Shown here one piece after another: positions 1 through 8,291 of a DNA stretch of 64,000 bases. The notes under the pieces were generated by a model that was not told the origin of the DNA, did no database searches, and saw only the letters and a program-made list of their open reading frames with translations. The stretch is from an uncultured Oscillibacter sp. (lineage in GTDB: Bacteria; Bacillota; Clostridia; Oscillospirales; Oscillospiraceae). Each line of letters starts with the position of its first letter. Positions within the stretch are counted from its first letter, which is position 1. The position numbers and the translations under genes are program-made. Location of the stretch: assembly GCA_900770295.1 (NCBI GenBank), contig CAAGJQ010000153.1, positions 62,001 through 126,000 on the forward strand. The letters are read 5' to 3'.

Positions 1-2
1 AG

Positions 3-440
3 GCCCGCATCGAGCCCGGCGCCATCATCCGGGAGAAGGTGGAGATCGGAGAGGGGGCCGTCATCATGATGGGCGCCATCATCAACATCGGCGCTGTCGT
101 GGGCAAGGGCACCATGATCGACATGGGCACGGTCCTGGGCGGCCGCGCCATGGTGGGCGACCACTGCCACATTGGCGCCGGTACGGTTCTGGCCGGTGTG
201 GTGGAGCCCGCATCCGCCACGCCTGTCATCGTGGAGGACGGCGTCCTCATCGGCGCCAACGCCGTGGTCATCGAGGGCGTCCACATCGGCAAGAACGCCG
301 TGGTGGCCGCCGGCTCCGTGGTCATTGAGGACGTGCCGGAGAACGCTGTTGTCGCCGGCAGCCCCGCCCGCGTTGTCAAGATGAAGGACGCGCAGACGGA
401 GAGCAAGACGGCCCTGGTGGATGCACTGCGGAAGCTGTGA
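3..440 (+). CDS. dapH: Tetrahydrodipicolinate N-acetyltransferase, C-terminal part (5' end outside window)
   Basis: This is the C-terminal part of an enzyme that acetylates 2,3,4,5-tetrahydrodipicolinate in the acetylated branch of lysine and meso-diaminopimelate synthesis, in the cytoplasm. The frame is open from the window edge, so the gene starts to the left. The visible ~145 residues are almost entirely left-handed beta-helix hexapeptide repeats (pattern [LIV]-G-x4, for example IGEGAV, IGKNAV), followed by the family-typical end VVAGSPARVVK and a short helical tail. A strong terminator follows within 20 bases, so this is the last gene of its transcript. Other hexapeptide acyltransferases look similar, but the AVVAGSPARV end and the spacing fit DapH best. 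Confidence 0.85.
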   Translation, partial: ARIEPGAIIREKVEIGEGAVIMMGAIINIGAVVGKGTMIDMGTVLGGRAMVGDHCHIGAGTVLAGVVEPASATPVIVEDGVLIGANAVVIEGVHIGKNAVVAAGSVVIEDVPENAVVAGSPARVVKMKDAQTESKTALVDALRKL

Positions 441-454
441 ATCATGCGTAAAAA

Positions 455-493
455 AGGACTGCCTGCCGCTTTTTGCGGCAGGCAGTCCTTTTC
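455..493 (+). terminator. Rho-independent terminator of dapH
   Basis: A 16-bp perfect stem (AAGGACTGCCTGCCGC and its complement) with a TTTT loop is followed by a short T-run, 14 bases after the dapH stop codon. Confidence 0.9.
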
Positions 494-618
494 GTCAGAG
501 CGCCAAAATTTAGGTCAAAAATTTGGCAGAGAGGAACTGTGGTTTTAGTTGCGGCACAGCAACTATCTGTGGTATTTTAGTTCCATCAAAATGAACAAAA
601 GCACGGGGGGAAGGCAAT

Positions 619-1569
619 ATGCTACTGTTGGATTTTATCAATGTAGGCAATGGCGATTCTACCTTGATCCGGGAGATGGAGAATGGCAGGCAGAAATTTG
701 CCCTGCTGGTGGACTGCGGACACGACAATCTGATCCGGGACGATCACCCCACGGAGCTGGACCCCCGGTCCCAGCGGATCTACGCCGGTGATTTTCTGAA
801 AAAGCAGGGCGTCACCCACCTGGATATGATGATTCTGACCCACTTCCACCGGGATCACATCGGCGGCCTTGGGCGGGTGCTGGAAGCGGTGACGGTGGAC
901 CAGCTCGTTGCCACCTATATTCCCCCGGCGGACAGCCGGGATCTGGAGCCGGACCGGGACATGGAGTTCCCCAAGGCGGCCCGGAACCTGCTGCGGTGCG
1001 TGAATATCTACGCCGCGGCGCTGCGGGAGCACCCCGGCCGGGTGCGGGAGCTGGTGGAGCTGCCTGGCGACAAGCTGGAGGTCTACCACCCGACGGAGGA
1101 CCTGTCGCTGGAGATCGTCTGCGGGGAGCCCGCTCTGTATCCCCGGCAGAAGGAGGTGTACGACGCCGCCTTCCGGGGCGAGCGGGACCGTTACGCCCTG
1201 ATGCACTGGGGTAAGTGCATGAACGTCTCCAGCCTGCGCCAGCGGCTGCACTACCACGGAAAGGACATCGTCCTGGGCGGCGACGCCTATGCCGTGGTGT
1301 GGGACAATGACACCCTGGCCCCCTGTGATATTCTGAAGGTGCCTCACCATGCCTGCCTGTCCTCCACCACCCGGAAGATGGTGGATATGATGCGGCCGAA
1401 GACGGCGGTGGTCAGCGTGGCGGCCCGGCGGCCGGATGAGCGTCCCCACCCCGCCATCATCTCCCTGCTGCGGGAGTATACGGATGACGTCCGGTTTACG
1501 GACGCGGTGGAGATTCCAGGCCTAGTGGAGCCGGAGTTCCACGAGTCGGTGCATATGGAAATTGAGTGA
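619..1569 (+). CDS. Metallo-beta-lactamase-fold hydrolase, ComEC C-terminal-like
   Basis: A 316-residue cytoplasmic protein with no signal peptide. The N-terminus (LLDFINVGNGDSTLI) matches the DVGxGDs opening of the stand-alone metallo-beta-lactamase domains related to the ComEC/Rec2 C-terminus. The metal-binding motif HFHRDH lies at residues 75-80, and later His/Asp candidates occur in GGDAYAV and KVPHHAC. ATG 619 follows a GGGGGAAGG ribosome binding site. A weak promoter candidate (TTGCGG, 18-base spacer, TATTTT) is at 549-578, next to an AGTTGC-N6-GCAACT inverted repeat. The gene is flanked by terminators and is probably monocistronic. The substrate cannot be told from sequence; a nucleic-acid or phosphoester hydrolase is possible by family. 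Confidence 0.75.
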   Translation: MLLLDFINVGNGDSTLIREMENGRQKFALLVDCGHDNLIRDDHPTELDPRSQRIYAGDFLKKQGVTHLDMMILTHFHRDHIGGLGRVLEAVTVDQLVATYIPPADSRDLEPDRDMEFPKAARNLLRCVNIYAAALREHPGRVRELVELPGDKLEVYHPTEDLSLEIVCGEPALYPRQKEVYDAAFRGERDRYALMHWGKCMNVSSLRQRLHYHGKDIVLGGDAYAVVWDNDTLAPCDILKVPHHACLSSTTRKMVDMMRPKTAVVSVAARRPDERPHPAIISLLREYTDDVRFTDAVEIPGLVEPEFHESVHMEIE

Positions 1570-1574
1570 ACATA

Positions 1575-1609
1575 AAAAATTGCCCGGCCAAGTGGCCGGG
1601 CAATTTTTT
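1575..1609. terminator. Bidirectional terminator between the MBL gene and the iol operon
   Basis: A stem AAAAATTGCCCGGCCA with its complement around a 3-base loop has A- and T-runs on both sides. It sits between convergent genes and can terminate transcripts from either strand. Confidence 0.9.
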
Positions 1610-1619
1610 ATGGACTTTC

Positions 1620-2657
1620 TTACTTGTACATCTCAGGCTTTTCCATGGTCTCCACCTTCAGGAACTGAGAGGTGCCGCGGGAGGCGTTCAGAGCATCGCC
1701 GGCGACGCAGGCCACATAGCCGTCCCAGGCGGAGGGGCCGGTCAGCTTGCCGTTGTGGATGGACTCCACCCACTTGCAGAACTCAATGTCGTAGGCCTCG
1801 ATGAAGCGCTCCTTCCAGTCGGTCATGATGGGCATGGACTCGGCGGGCTGCACGGAATCCCAGCCGGCGGGGCGGGAGCGGCGGACCACAGCGTAGGGAT
1901 CGGGCAGCTTGACAGTGCCGTTCTCGCAGACGACCTCGCACTGGATGTCATAGCCGTAGCCGTCGGCCACCTGGACTTCCACGTCGATGAAGCAGCCCTT
2001 CTTGGTGCGCATCAGCATGACCTGGGGGTTGTCATAGCCCTTGTTGGAGTTGGCGGACTGACGGACCTTGACGCACTGGACGTCCTCGTACTCGTCATCC
2101 AGCAGCCAACGGCAGATGTCCAGCTCGTGGATGGCCACGTTGGTGACGCCGTTTTCGGTCTTGAAGCCCGGGCCCTGGGCCACATTGCGGTGGCAGGCCT
2201 TGATGACCAGGGGAGCGCCCAGCTCGCCGGAGTCGATGATGCGCTTCATCTCGGCATAGCCGCGGTCATAGTGGCGCATGAAGCCCACCTGGACCAGGCG
2301 CTTGCCGATCTCGACCTCGCGGTTGATGATCTCCTCGCAGTCCTTGGCGTTCTGGGACAGGGGCTTCTCGCAGAAGCACCACTTCTCCTCGGCCAGGGTC
2401 TTCATGACGTAGTCATGATGGGTGGGGTCGATGGAGGTGATGACAACGGCCTCGACCTCGGGGTCCTTGATCATGCCGTCGCAGTCGTTGCCGAAGGAGC
2501 GGATGCCGTATTTGGCGGCGGTATCGTCAGCGGCAGCGGCCACATAGTCGGAGACAGCCACGACGGTGGCGCCGGGCACGGTCTCGATGATGCGGCGGCA
2601 GTGATCCTTGCCGATAGCGCCGCAGCCGATGATACCAATTTTCAGAACCTTATCCAT
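1620..2657 (-). CDS. iolG: Inositol 2-dehydrogenase (Gfo/Idh/MocA family)
   Basis: An NAD-dependent enzyme oxidising myo-inositol to scyllo-inosose, the first catabolic step. The 345-residue protein opens with a Rossmann fold (IGIIGCGAIGKDH at residues 7-19). It carries the family EKP motif (CFCEKPLS) and the later D/H catalytic region (VAIHELDICRW, with D and H as in characterised IolG). Start ATG 2657 follows AAGGAAGG. It is the last gene of iolE-iolB-iolD-iolG. The 85-base gap to iolD contains a GGGCCG/CGGCCC hairpin and an AT-rich stretch (TATATATAAT) that could be an internal promoter. Gfo/Idh enzymes are promiscuous, so scyllo-inositol or another polyol is possible; the iol neighbours make the inositol call strong. 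Confidence 0.9.
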   Translation of the reverse strand: MDKVLKIGIIGCGAIGKDHCRRIIETVPGATVVAVSDYVAAAADDTAAKYGIRSFGNDCDGMIKDPEVEAVVITSIDPTHHDYVMKTLAEEKWCFCEKPLSQNAKDCEEIINREVEIGKRLVQVGFMRHYDRGYAEMKRIIDSGELGAPLVIKACHRNVAQGPGFKTENGVTNVAIHELDICRWLLDDEYEDVQCVKVRQSANSNKGYDNPQVMLMRTKKGCFIDVEVQVADGYGYDIQCEVVCENGTVKLPDPYAVVRRSRPAGWDSVQPAESMPIMTDWKERFIEAYDIEFCKWVESIHNGKLTGPSAWDGYVACVAGDALNASRGTSQFLKVETMEKPEMYK

Positions 2658-2742
2658 GTTGATTACCTTCCTTTACCTTATTATATATAATGGTAGGATT
2701 TTTAGATTTCAGATGGGCCGGAGGTCCCGGCCCATGCGGAGA

Positions 2743-4671
2743 TCAATACTTGCGGGCGTCCTTCACGTGCTCCAGATGGTTGGCATAGGCATCCAGGTTC
2801 TCCTGGCGCTCGGACACCTCGGTGTCACCCACGCGCCACCAGGAGCCATAGCCGTCGGTCATGGTCTTGGGCAGGACCTTGATGTCGAACAGGACGGGCT
2901 GATTCTTGACCTTCTTGGCGTCCTCGAAGGCAGCCACCAGCTCCTCCATGGTGCGGATGGAGTAGGACTTGCAGCCGTAGCCCTCGGCCACCTTGGCGTA
3001 GTCGATGTCCAGGAAGTCGCCGAACAGGCCGTCCTTGTTGCGGTAGCGCAGCTCAGTGCACAGTGTCTTGTTGCCGTGGCCCACCTGCAGGTTGTTGATG
3101 CAGCCGAAGGAGGCATTGTCGAACAGGCAGATGTTGATCTTCTTGTGCTCCATGACGGCGGTCACCAGCTCGCCGTGCAGCATGTTGAAGCTGCCGTCGC
3201 CGCACATGGCATAGACTTCCCGCTTGTCGCCGATGGCCAGCTTGACACCCAGAGCGCCGGCGACCTCATAGCCCATGGTGGAGTATCCATACTCCATGTT
3301 GTAGCAGTCGATGCCGGTGGGGCGCCACATGCGCTGCATATCGCCGGGCAGAGAGCCGGCGGCGCCGATGGCCACATCGCCCTCGCTCATCATGTGGTTG
3401 ATGGCGCCCAGAACGGTGGTCTGGCACAGACCGGCGTTCAGGTCCTTGGCGAACCGCTTGGCGGAGTCGGCGTTGGCATCGTTGATGATGGGCTTCCAGG
3501 ACTTCTTATCCTCAAAGACGATGCTGTCCAGACGGTCCAGCTCCTTCTGCCACTTCTCGCGGGCGGCAGTCACCTCGGTGGTGTAGGGGGCCTTGTAGCC
3601 GTCCAGCTTGGCAAGCAGGCGGGGCAGGGTGTCCTTGGCGTCGGCCACCACGGGGATGGCTTCCATCTTCAGGGCCTGGAACTCAGAGACGTTGATGTTG
3701 ACGAACTTGCAGCTGTCCTTGAACAGCCACTTGGAGGCGGTGGTGAAGTCGGTGTAGCGGGTGCCGACACCGATGACCAGGTCCGCCTTCCTGGCGATGT
3801 CGTTGGCGGCGGAGCAGCCGGTGACGCCCACGCCGCCCAGGTTCAGGGGATGGGTCCACTCAATGGCGCTCTTGCCGGCCTGAGTCTCGGCGAAGGGGAT
3901 GCCGGTGGCTTCTGCGAAGGCGCGGAACTCCTCGTGCGCCTCGGAATAGCGGACGCCGCCGCCGCAGATCAGCATGGGGCGCTTGGCCTTCTTGATGGCC
4001 TCGGCGGCGTCGTTCAGAACGGCCTCGGTGGCGGGGCGGCGCTCCAGGCGCCAGACGCGCTTCTTGAAGAAGGTCTCGGGATAGTCATAGGCCTCGCCCT
4101 CCACGTCCTGGGGCATGGCGATGCAGACGGCGCCGGTGTTGGCGGGGTCGGTCAGCACCCGGAAGGCGGAGATCATGGCGGACATCAGCTGCTCGGGACG
4201 GACGATGCGGTCCCAATAGCGGCAGACGGCCTTGAAGGCGTCGTTGGTGGAGATGGACAGGTTGTTGGTCTGCTCCACCTGCTGGAGGACGGGGTCGGGC
4301 TGGCGGCAGGCGTACACGTCGCCGGGCAGGACCAGCAGGGGGATGTTGTTGGCGGTGGCGGTGCCGCAGGCGGTCACCATATTGGCGGCGCCGGGGCCCA
4401 CGGAAGAGGTGGCGACGCAGATCTGCTTGCGCTTCATCTGCTTGGCGAAGGCCACGGCGGCCTGGGCCATGCCCTGCTCATTCTGGCCGTGCCAGATCTC
4501 CAGGTGCTTGGCCTCCTGGGTCAGCGCCTGGCCGAGGCCCACCACATTGCCGTGGCCGGGGATGATGAACACGCCGCGGACAAAGCGGTTCTGGACGCCG
4601 TCCACTTCAATGTACTGGTTCTCCAGGAACCGGACCAGGGCCTGGGCCATGGTCAAACGTACGGTTTTCAT
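2743..4671 (-). CDS. iolD: 3D-(3,5/4)-trihydroxycyclohexane-1,2-dione hydrolase
   Basis: A thiamine-diphosphate enzyme that hydrolyses the cyclic dione formed by IolE to 5-deoxy-glucuronate. The 642-residue length and three-domain acetohydroxyacid-synthase-like layout are normal for IolD. The N-terminal Pyr domain has the E/G-rich region around residues 45-75. A central Rossmann-like domain follows, and the C-terminal PP domain carries the cofactor motif GDGSFNMLHGE with a downstream N (DNASFGCINN). Start ATG 4671 is preceded by AGGAGG at good spacing. It lies 15 bases after iolB and is co-transcribed with it. Both neighbours are iol genes, so confusion with other TPP enzymes is unlikely. Confidence 0.95.
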   Translation of the reverse strand: MKTVRLTMAQALVRFLENQYIEVDGVQNRFVRGVFIIPGHGNVVGLGQALTQEAKHLEIWHGQNEQGMAQAAVAFAKQMKRKQICVATSSVGPGAANMVTACGTATANNIPLLVLPGDVYACRQPDPVLQQVEQTNNLSISTNDAFKAVCRYWDRIVRPEQLMSAMISAFRVLTDPANTGAVCIAMPQDVEGEAYDYPETFFKKRVWRLERRPATEAVLNDAAEAIKKAKRPMLICGGGVRYSEAHEEFRAFAEATGIPFAETQAGKSAIEWTHPLNLGGVGVTGCSAANDIARKADLVIGVGTRYTDFTTASKWLFKDSCKFVNINVSEFQALKMEAIPVVADAKDTLPRLLAKLDGYKAPYTTEVTAAREKWQKELDRLDSIVFEDKKSWKPIINDANADSAKRFAKDLNAGLCQTTVLGAINHMMSEGDVAIGAAGSLPGDMQRMWRPTGIDCYNMEYGYSTMGYEVAGALGVKLAIGDKREVYAMCGDGSFNMLHGELVTAVMEHKKINICLFDNASFGCINNLQVGHGNKTLCTELRYRNKDGLFGDFLDIDYAKVAEGYGCKSYSIRTMEELVAAFEDAKKVKNQPVLFDIKVLPKTMTDGYGSWWRVGDTEVSERQENLDAYANHLEHVKDARKY

Positions 4672-4686
4672 GGGAATTACCTCCTG

Positions 4687-5490
4687 TCAATGATTGGGAT
4701 AGATGTGGTCGTTGGCATCGGGTTTCCACAGCCACTCGTGCTCCTCATCGTCGATGCGGGTCTTCAGCCAGGGATCGCCCTCCAGATGCCGGATGCCCCA
4801 GGCATAGCACATGGCGTAGCCGGGCGCGGCGGTCTGGGAGTGGAAGCCGTGGTTGATGACTGCCAGACCGTTGTGGCCGGTCTTGTAGATCTCGCCGTTG
4901 GCAAAGCCCGCGCCGAAGCCGTTGGGATAGTCAAAACGGTAGAAGTAGACCTCGGGCTGGGGATGATGATGAGGGGGATAGGAGGACCACTTGCCGGGGC
5001 GGTTCAGGACCTCGCCCAGCACCATGTTGGAGAAGGGGGCGTTGTCGTGGTCGAAGAAGGTCTTGATCTCCCGCTCCATGCAGCCCATCAGCTCACCCTT
5101 GCCGCCGGCGTACTGGGTCTGGACGGTGTCGGGGGTATACATGACGGCCTCGTAGGGCTTTTCATTGATGGTTTTCTGGATGTACAGTTCGCTGTGGGCG
5201 TGAGCGGTCAGGGTGATCTTCGTGCCCTTGCCGGCCAGCAGGCAGTAGGCCTCGTGGTGGAAGCAGTCGGGGCGGTCGGCCTCGACCTTCTTGCCGTCCC
5301 ACTCATAAGTGACCTTGCCGGCGAACAGCAGGACCGCGATCTCCTTGTCGGCCTCGTCGAAGGTATAGACGTCGCCGTCCTCCATCAGCAGCAGGCCCAC
5401 GTCCATCTGGGTGCCCATATCGTCCACGGCGGTGTCGATATAGGCGTTATAGCCGTTTTTCAGTTCGGCGTTTTTGTTAAAATAGGTCAT
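4687..5490 (-). CDS. iolB: 5-deoxy-glucuronate isomerase
   Basis: A cupin-fold isomerase converting 5-deoxy-D-glucuronate to 2-deoxy-5-keto-gluconate. The 267-residue protein has two cupin halves; the metal-binding segment HHHPQPEVYFYRF with its His and Glu ligands is visible in the second half. The downstream H near GYAMCYAWGIRHLEGDPW fits the family. ATG 5490 is chosen over ATG 5499 because the AGGAG lies directly against 5499 but nine bases from 5490. Gene order iolE, iolB, iolD, iolG is consistent with one operon. No iolC, iolJ or iolA lies in the window, so the later steps must be encoded elsewhere or replaced by another route. Confidence 0.93.
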   Translation of the reverse strand: MTYFNKNAELKNGYNAYIDTAVDDMGTQMDVGLLLMEDGDVYTFDEADKEIAVLLFAGKVTYEWDGKKVEADRPDCFHHEAYCLLAGKGTKITLTAHAHSELYIQKTINEKPYEAVMYTPDTVQTQYAGGKGELMGCMEREIKTFFDHDNAPFSNMVLGEVLNRPGKWSSYPPHHHPQPEVYFYRFDYPNGFGAGFANGEIYKTGHNGLAVINHGFHSQTAAPGYAMCYAWGIRHLEGDPWLKTRIDDEEHEWLWKPDANDHIYPNH

Positions 5491-5538
5491 CGGAAACATC
5501 TCCTATTTTATTAAATTGCGTAAAAAGTAAATGAAATC

Positions 5539-5656
5539 ATTTTCGCCGCGGCGTGTACGTGGCGAAAATACTTTGACCCAGCCGCCCTGGGCGGCGTTCA
5601 CCAGTGACCGATGTCACTGGTGGGGGGATTTAAAGGGGGGACAAAGTCCCCTCTTT
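5539..5656. repeat. Compound palindromic intergenic element between iolB and iolE
   Basis: Four consecutive hairpins: ATTTTCGCC/GGCGAAAAT (5539-5569), GCCGCCC/GGGCGGC (5581-5595), CACCAGTGAC/GTCACTGGTG with a CGAT loop (5599-5622), and an imperfect AAAGGGGGG...TCCCCTCTTT (5632-5656). The element fills almost the whole 167-base gap inside the operon. No coding potential is seen. It resembles MITE-like or REP-like elements, but only one copy is visible here. Confidence 0.6.
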
Positions 5657-5657
5657 A

Positions 5658-6560
5658 TCAAAGGCCGGTATGCTCGCGGATGTACTTGCGGCCCTTCATG
5701 GCGTACTCCAGAGGATTGGCCTTGGCGGGGTCCTGCTCGGCTTCCACCAGCAGCCAGCCCTGATAGCCGGCATCCGCCAGGACCTTGAACACGGGATCGA
5801 AGTCCACATCGCCGTCGCCGGGGACGGTGAAGGCGCCGTTGCGGACGGCCTGCAGGAAGCTCCAGTTGTTCTTCCGGGCCTCCTCGACCACGGGCAGACG
5901 CATGTCCTTCAGATGGACATGGCCCACGCGGTCCACATACTTCTTCAGCATGGCCAGGGGGTCCTCTCCGGCGAAGGTGAAGTGGCCGGTGTCATAGCAC
6001 AGGAACACATAGCGGGGATCGGTGTTGGCCATCATGCGGTCAGTCTCCTCGGAGGTCTGGACCACGGTGCCCATATGATGATGGAAGCACAGCTTGAAGC
6101 CGCGCTCGACGGCGATCTTGCCCAGGGTGTTCAGGCCCGCGCAGAAGCGGTCCCATTCCTCATCGTTCATCACGTGCTTGTGGCCGCCGGTGAGAACGGG
6201 GGTATCCATCTGGCCCTGGATGGAGTAGCTCTGCTCGCTGACATTGATACGGTTGGCACCGACAGCGGCCAGGAAGTCCAGATTGGCGGTGAAGTCGGCG
6301 ATCTCCTCCTCCATGGGACGGGTCAGGATGAAGGAAGAATACCAGCGGCTGGCAATGCGCATGCCCCGCAGGTCCAGGGCCTTCTTCAGCTCAGCGGGAT
6401 CAGTGGGATACTTGTTGCCAATCTCGCAACCGGTGAAGCCGGCCAGCGCCATCTCGCTGACGATCTGCTGGAAGGTGTTCTCGCCGCCCAGTTCCGGCAT
6501 ATCGTCGTTGCACCAGCCGATAGGAGCGATGCCCAGGGATACATGCTTGGAATCAAACAT
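5658..6560 (-). CDS. iolE: Inosose dehydratase
   Basis: Dehydrates 2-keto-myo-inositol to the trihydroxycyclohexanedione used by IolD. The 300-residue protein is a TIM barrel of the xylose-isomerase-like (AP_endonuc_2) type. The start region (SLGIAPIGWCNDDMPELGG) is diagnostic of IolE. Metal-site residues are seen in CFHHHMGTV, LCYDTGHF, VHLKDM and LLVEAEQD. An in-frame extension upstream to 6689 exists, but MFDSKH at 6560 has a perfect AGGGGGA ribosome binding site and begins with the conserved IolE N-terminus. It is the first gene of the iol operon, with a leader of about 230 bases carrying two candidate operators. Confidence 0.93.
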   Translation of the reverse strand: MFDSKHVSLGIAPIGWCNDDMPELGGENTFQQIVSEMALAGFTGCEIGNKYPTDPAELKKALDLRGMRIASRWYSSFILTRPMEEEIADFTANLDFLAAVGANRINVSEQSYSIQGQMDTPVLTGGHKHVMNDEEWDRFCAGLNTLGKIAVERGFKLCFHHHMGTVVQTSEETDRMMANTDPRYVFLCYDTGHFTFAGEDPLAMLKKYVDRVGHVHLKDMRLPVVEEARKNNWSFLQAVRNGAFTVPGDGDVDFDPVFKVLADAGYQGWLLVEAEQDPAKANPLEYAMKGRKYIREHTGL

Positions 6561-6633
6561 AGGAAAAGTCCCCCTTAACAAAATAGATAGTGGCATAACC
6601 GCGCGGCATCCATCAGGACGGAACCGCACAAAA

Positions 6634-6697
6634 GCAAACGATTGTCTGTGTCCGTTCACAGAAATGCCTGCAAACACACCAAAACGCAATCGTTTTC
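6634..6697 (-). promoter_or_regulatory. Two LacI-type operator candidates in the iolE leader
   Basis: GCAAACGATTGT (6634-6645) and GCAATCGTTTTC (6686-6697) are near-palindromes with a central CG, the pattern of LacI/GalR-family operators. Their centres are about 52 bases apart (five helical turns), both downstream of the iolE promoter candidate. No LacI-type gene lies in the window. Confidence 0.45.
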
Positions 6698-6793
6698 GCT
6701 ATTAAAAAATTATCATCGTTCCGCCCAAAAATCAACGGTTTTTCAGAGGTAAATCTGATTTTTTCCGATTTCGCCAAAGGCGTTTGTGAAATT

Positions 6794-6821
6794 TTTATAT
6801 ATATGACAGAAAGAATTTCAA
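6794..6821 (-). promoter_or_regulatory. Promoter candidate of the iol operon
   Basis: Read on the minus strand: TTGAAA, 16-base spacer, TATAAA. It lies in the 560-base divergent region 6561-7120, which holds no gene and is AT-rich apart from the operators described here. Confidence 0.5.
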
Positions 6822-6953
6822 AGAAAAACAGGGGGAAGCCGGGAGGGATGTGCGGCTCCTGTCCGCGACATGTAAACAATTGTAAAATCAAAGTAAAAAT
6901 AATGTAAAGCCAGAGAGGAGATCAGGGACAGGATGCAAAAATAATTTTATATT

Positions 6954-7037
6954 ATGCACAAAAAGCGAACAAAAAAATCTGGAATAACGCACAGATTTTG
7001 TGCATTCTATTGACTGCTTGCCTCAAGTTGTGCTAAT
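6954..7037 (+). promoter_or_regulatory. Inverted repeat and promoter upstream of the sugar ABC operon
   Basis: A perfect 10-base inverted repeat, ATGCACAAAA (6954-6963) and TTTTGTGCAT (6996-7005), has centres 42 bases apart (four helical turns). It lies just upstream of TTGACT, 16-base spacer, GCTAAT (7010-7037). The layout suits cooperative binding or looping by a regulator, distinct from the GCAAWCG sites on the iolE side. Confidence 0.5.
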
Positions 7038-7120
7038 CTGAAACCGCATTCACCGGGACGTCAATTGTATATGCGATGATTTGACTTCCGGAAACTTTGC
7101 CGAAAAGGAGAAAAGAAGTA

Positions 7121-8125
7121 ATGAAGAAAATTTTTGCACTGATTTTGGCTCTGGTTATGGCACTGTCTCTGGTCGCTTGCGGCGGCAGCAGCAAGCAGGA
7201 AGAGACGAAGCCCGCCGAGAGCACCACTACCGAGGCTCCCGCTGAGAGCACTGGCGATGTGGAGATCGCCGTCGTTCTGAAGACCCTGTCCTCCGAGTAC
7301 TGGGGCTATGTGAAGGCCGGCTGCGACGCCGCCGCCGCTGACCTGGGCGTGAAGGTCACCGTTGTCGGCCCCGGCGCCGAGAGCGAGATCGAGCAGCAGG
7401 TCGCCATGATCGAGCAGCAGATCGGCGCCGGCTGCGACGCCATCGTCTGCGCTCCCAATGACGCCGGTGCCGCCGGCGCCGCCCTGCAGTCCGCTATCGA
7501 CCAGGGCATCCCCGTTCTGGCTGTCGACACCAACGTTGGTATCGCGGGTCAGACCAGCTTCGTTGGCACTTCCAACGTGGACGCTGCCTATGAGGGCGGC
7601 ATCTGGGCCATCGACACTGTCGGCACTGACGCCAAGGCTGTCATCATCTACGGCCAGGAGGGCGACAACACCTCCAACATGCGCCGTGAAGGCTATGAGA
7701 AGGCCTGCTCCGAGAAGGGCGTTGAGGTCCTGTCCGCTCTGTCCGGCCAGAATACCACCGACGGCGCCACCAAGACCATGGAGGATATGCTGAACGCCTA
7801 TCCCGACCAGATCGACATTGTCTTCTGCCACAATGACGATACCGCCATCGGCGCCATGAACGCCTGCAAGTCCGCCGGCTACACCGATGTCACCATCGTT
7901 GGCTTCGACGGCAACGCCTCCGCCGTGGATCTGATCCTGGCCGGCGAGCTGGTCAAGGCCACCGTCGCCCAGCAGCCTTATGAGATGGGCTATCAGGTCG
8001 TTGAGGCCGCTCTGAAGGCCATCAACGGCGAGTCCGTGGACGAGGTCATCAATGCTCCCGTCAAGGTCGTCACCGCTGAGAACGGCCAGGAGTATCTGGA
8101 CAGCCTGGCGGCTATGAAGGGCTGA
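7121..8125 (+). CDS. Sugar/inositol ABC transporter substrate-binding lipoprotein
   Basis: Extracellular binding protein of a ribose/galactose/inositol-type importer (type 1 periplasmic-binding fold, Peripla_BP_4). Residues 1-20 form a lipoprotein signal peptide with lipobox LVAC followed by GG, then a Ser/Thr/Glu/Pro-rich tether to about residue 45. The mature domain begins EIAVVLKTLSSEYW and has the family segments VDTNV, GYTDVTIVGFDG and VAQQPYEMGY. ATG 7121 has an AAAGGAGAAAAG site; an in-frame ATG eight codons upstream does not. It is the first of three importer genes. Its position opposite iolEBDG makes myo-inositol the likely substrate, but ribose or another sugar cannot be excluded. 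Confidence 0.88.
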   Translation: MKKIFALILALVMALSLVACGGSSKQEETKPAESTTTEAPAESTGDVEIAVVLKTLSSEYWGYVKAGCDAAAADLGVKVTVVGPGAESEIEQQVAMIEQQIGAGCDAIVCAPNDAGAAGAALQSAIDQGIPVLAVDTNVGIAGQTSFVGTSNVDAAYEGGIWAIDTVGTDAKAVIIYGQEGDNTSNMRREGYEKACSEKGVEVLSALSGQNTTDGATKTMEDMLNAYPDQIDIVFCHNDDTAIGAMNACKSAGYTDVTIVGFDGNASAVDLILAGELVKATVAQQPYEMGYQVVEAALKAINGESVDEVINAPVKVVTAENGQEYLDSLAAMKG

Positions 8126-8185
8126 TACGCGCATCGCGTAAAACTTCATTGCCGTTACACAGTCGCTACACAGTCGAAAGCTGAG

Positions 8186-8257
8186 GGAGATATGGCGGCA
8201 GAATGTTCTGCCGCCATATCTCCGTTGATATTCCGCCTTCCCGTTGGAGCGGCGGAA
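8186..8257 (+). promoter_or_regulatory. Intra-operon stem-loops after the binding-protein gene
   Basis: A perfect 18-bp stem (GGAGATATGGCGGCAGAA and complement, 8186-8223) without a T-run is followed by a smaller TTCCGCC/GGCGGAA hairpin (8231-8257). Stable hairpins here commonly protect the upstream binding-protein mRNA or attenuate read-through, giving more binding protein than membrane components. Confidence 0.65.
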
Positions 8258-8291
8258 AACGCAAATCAGGAAATGGAATTGAGGTAATTAC

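Noticed and set aside
2608..5514. A 968-codon plus-strand open frame antisense to iolD and iolB
   Set aside because: It is Gly/Val/His/Leu-rich low-complexity sequence, the usual by-product of GC-biased third codon positions on the opposite strand; the minus-strand genes are unmistakable.
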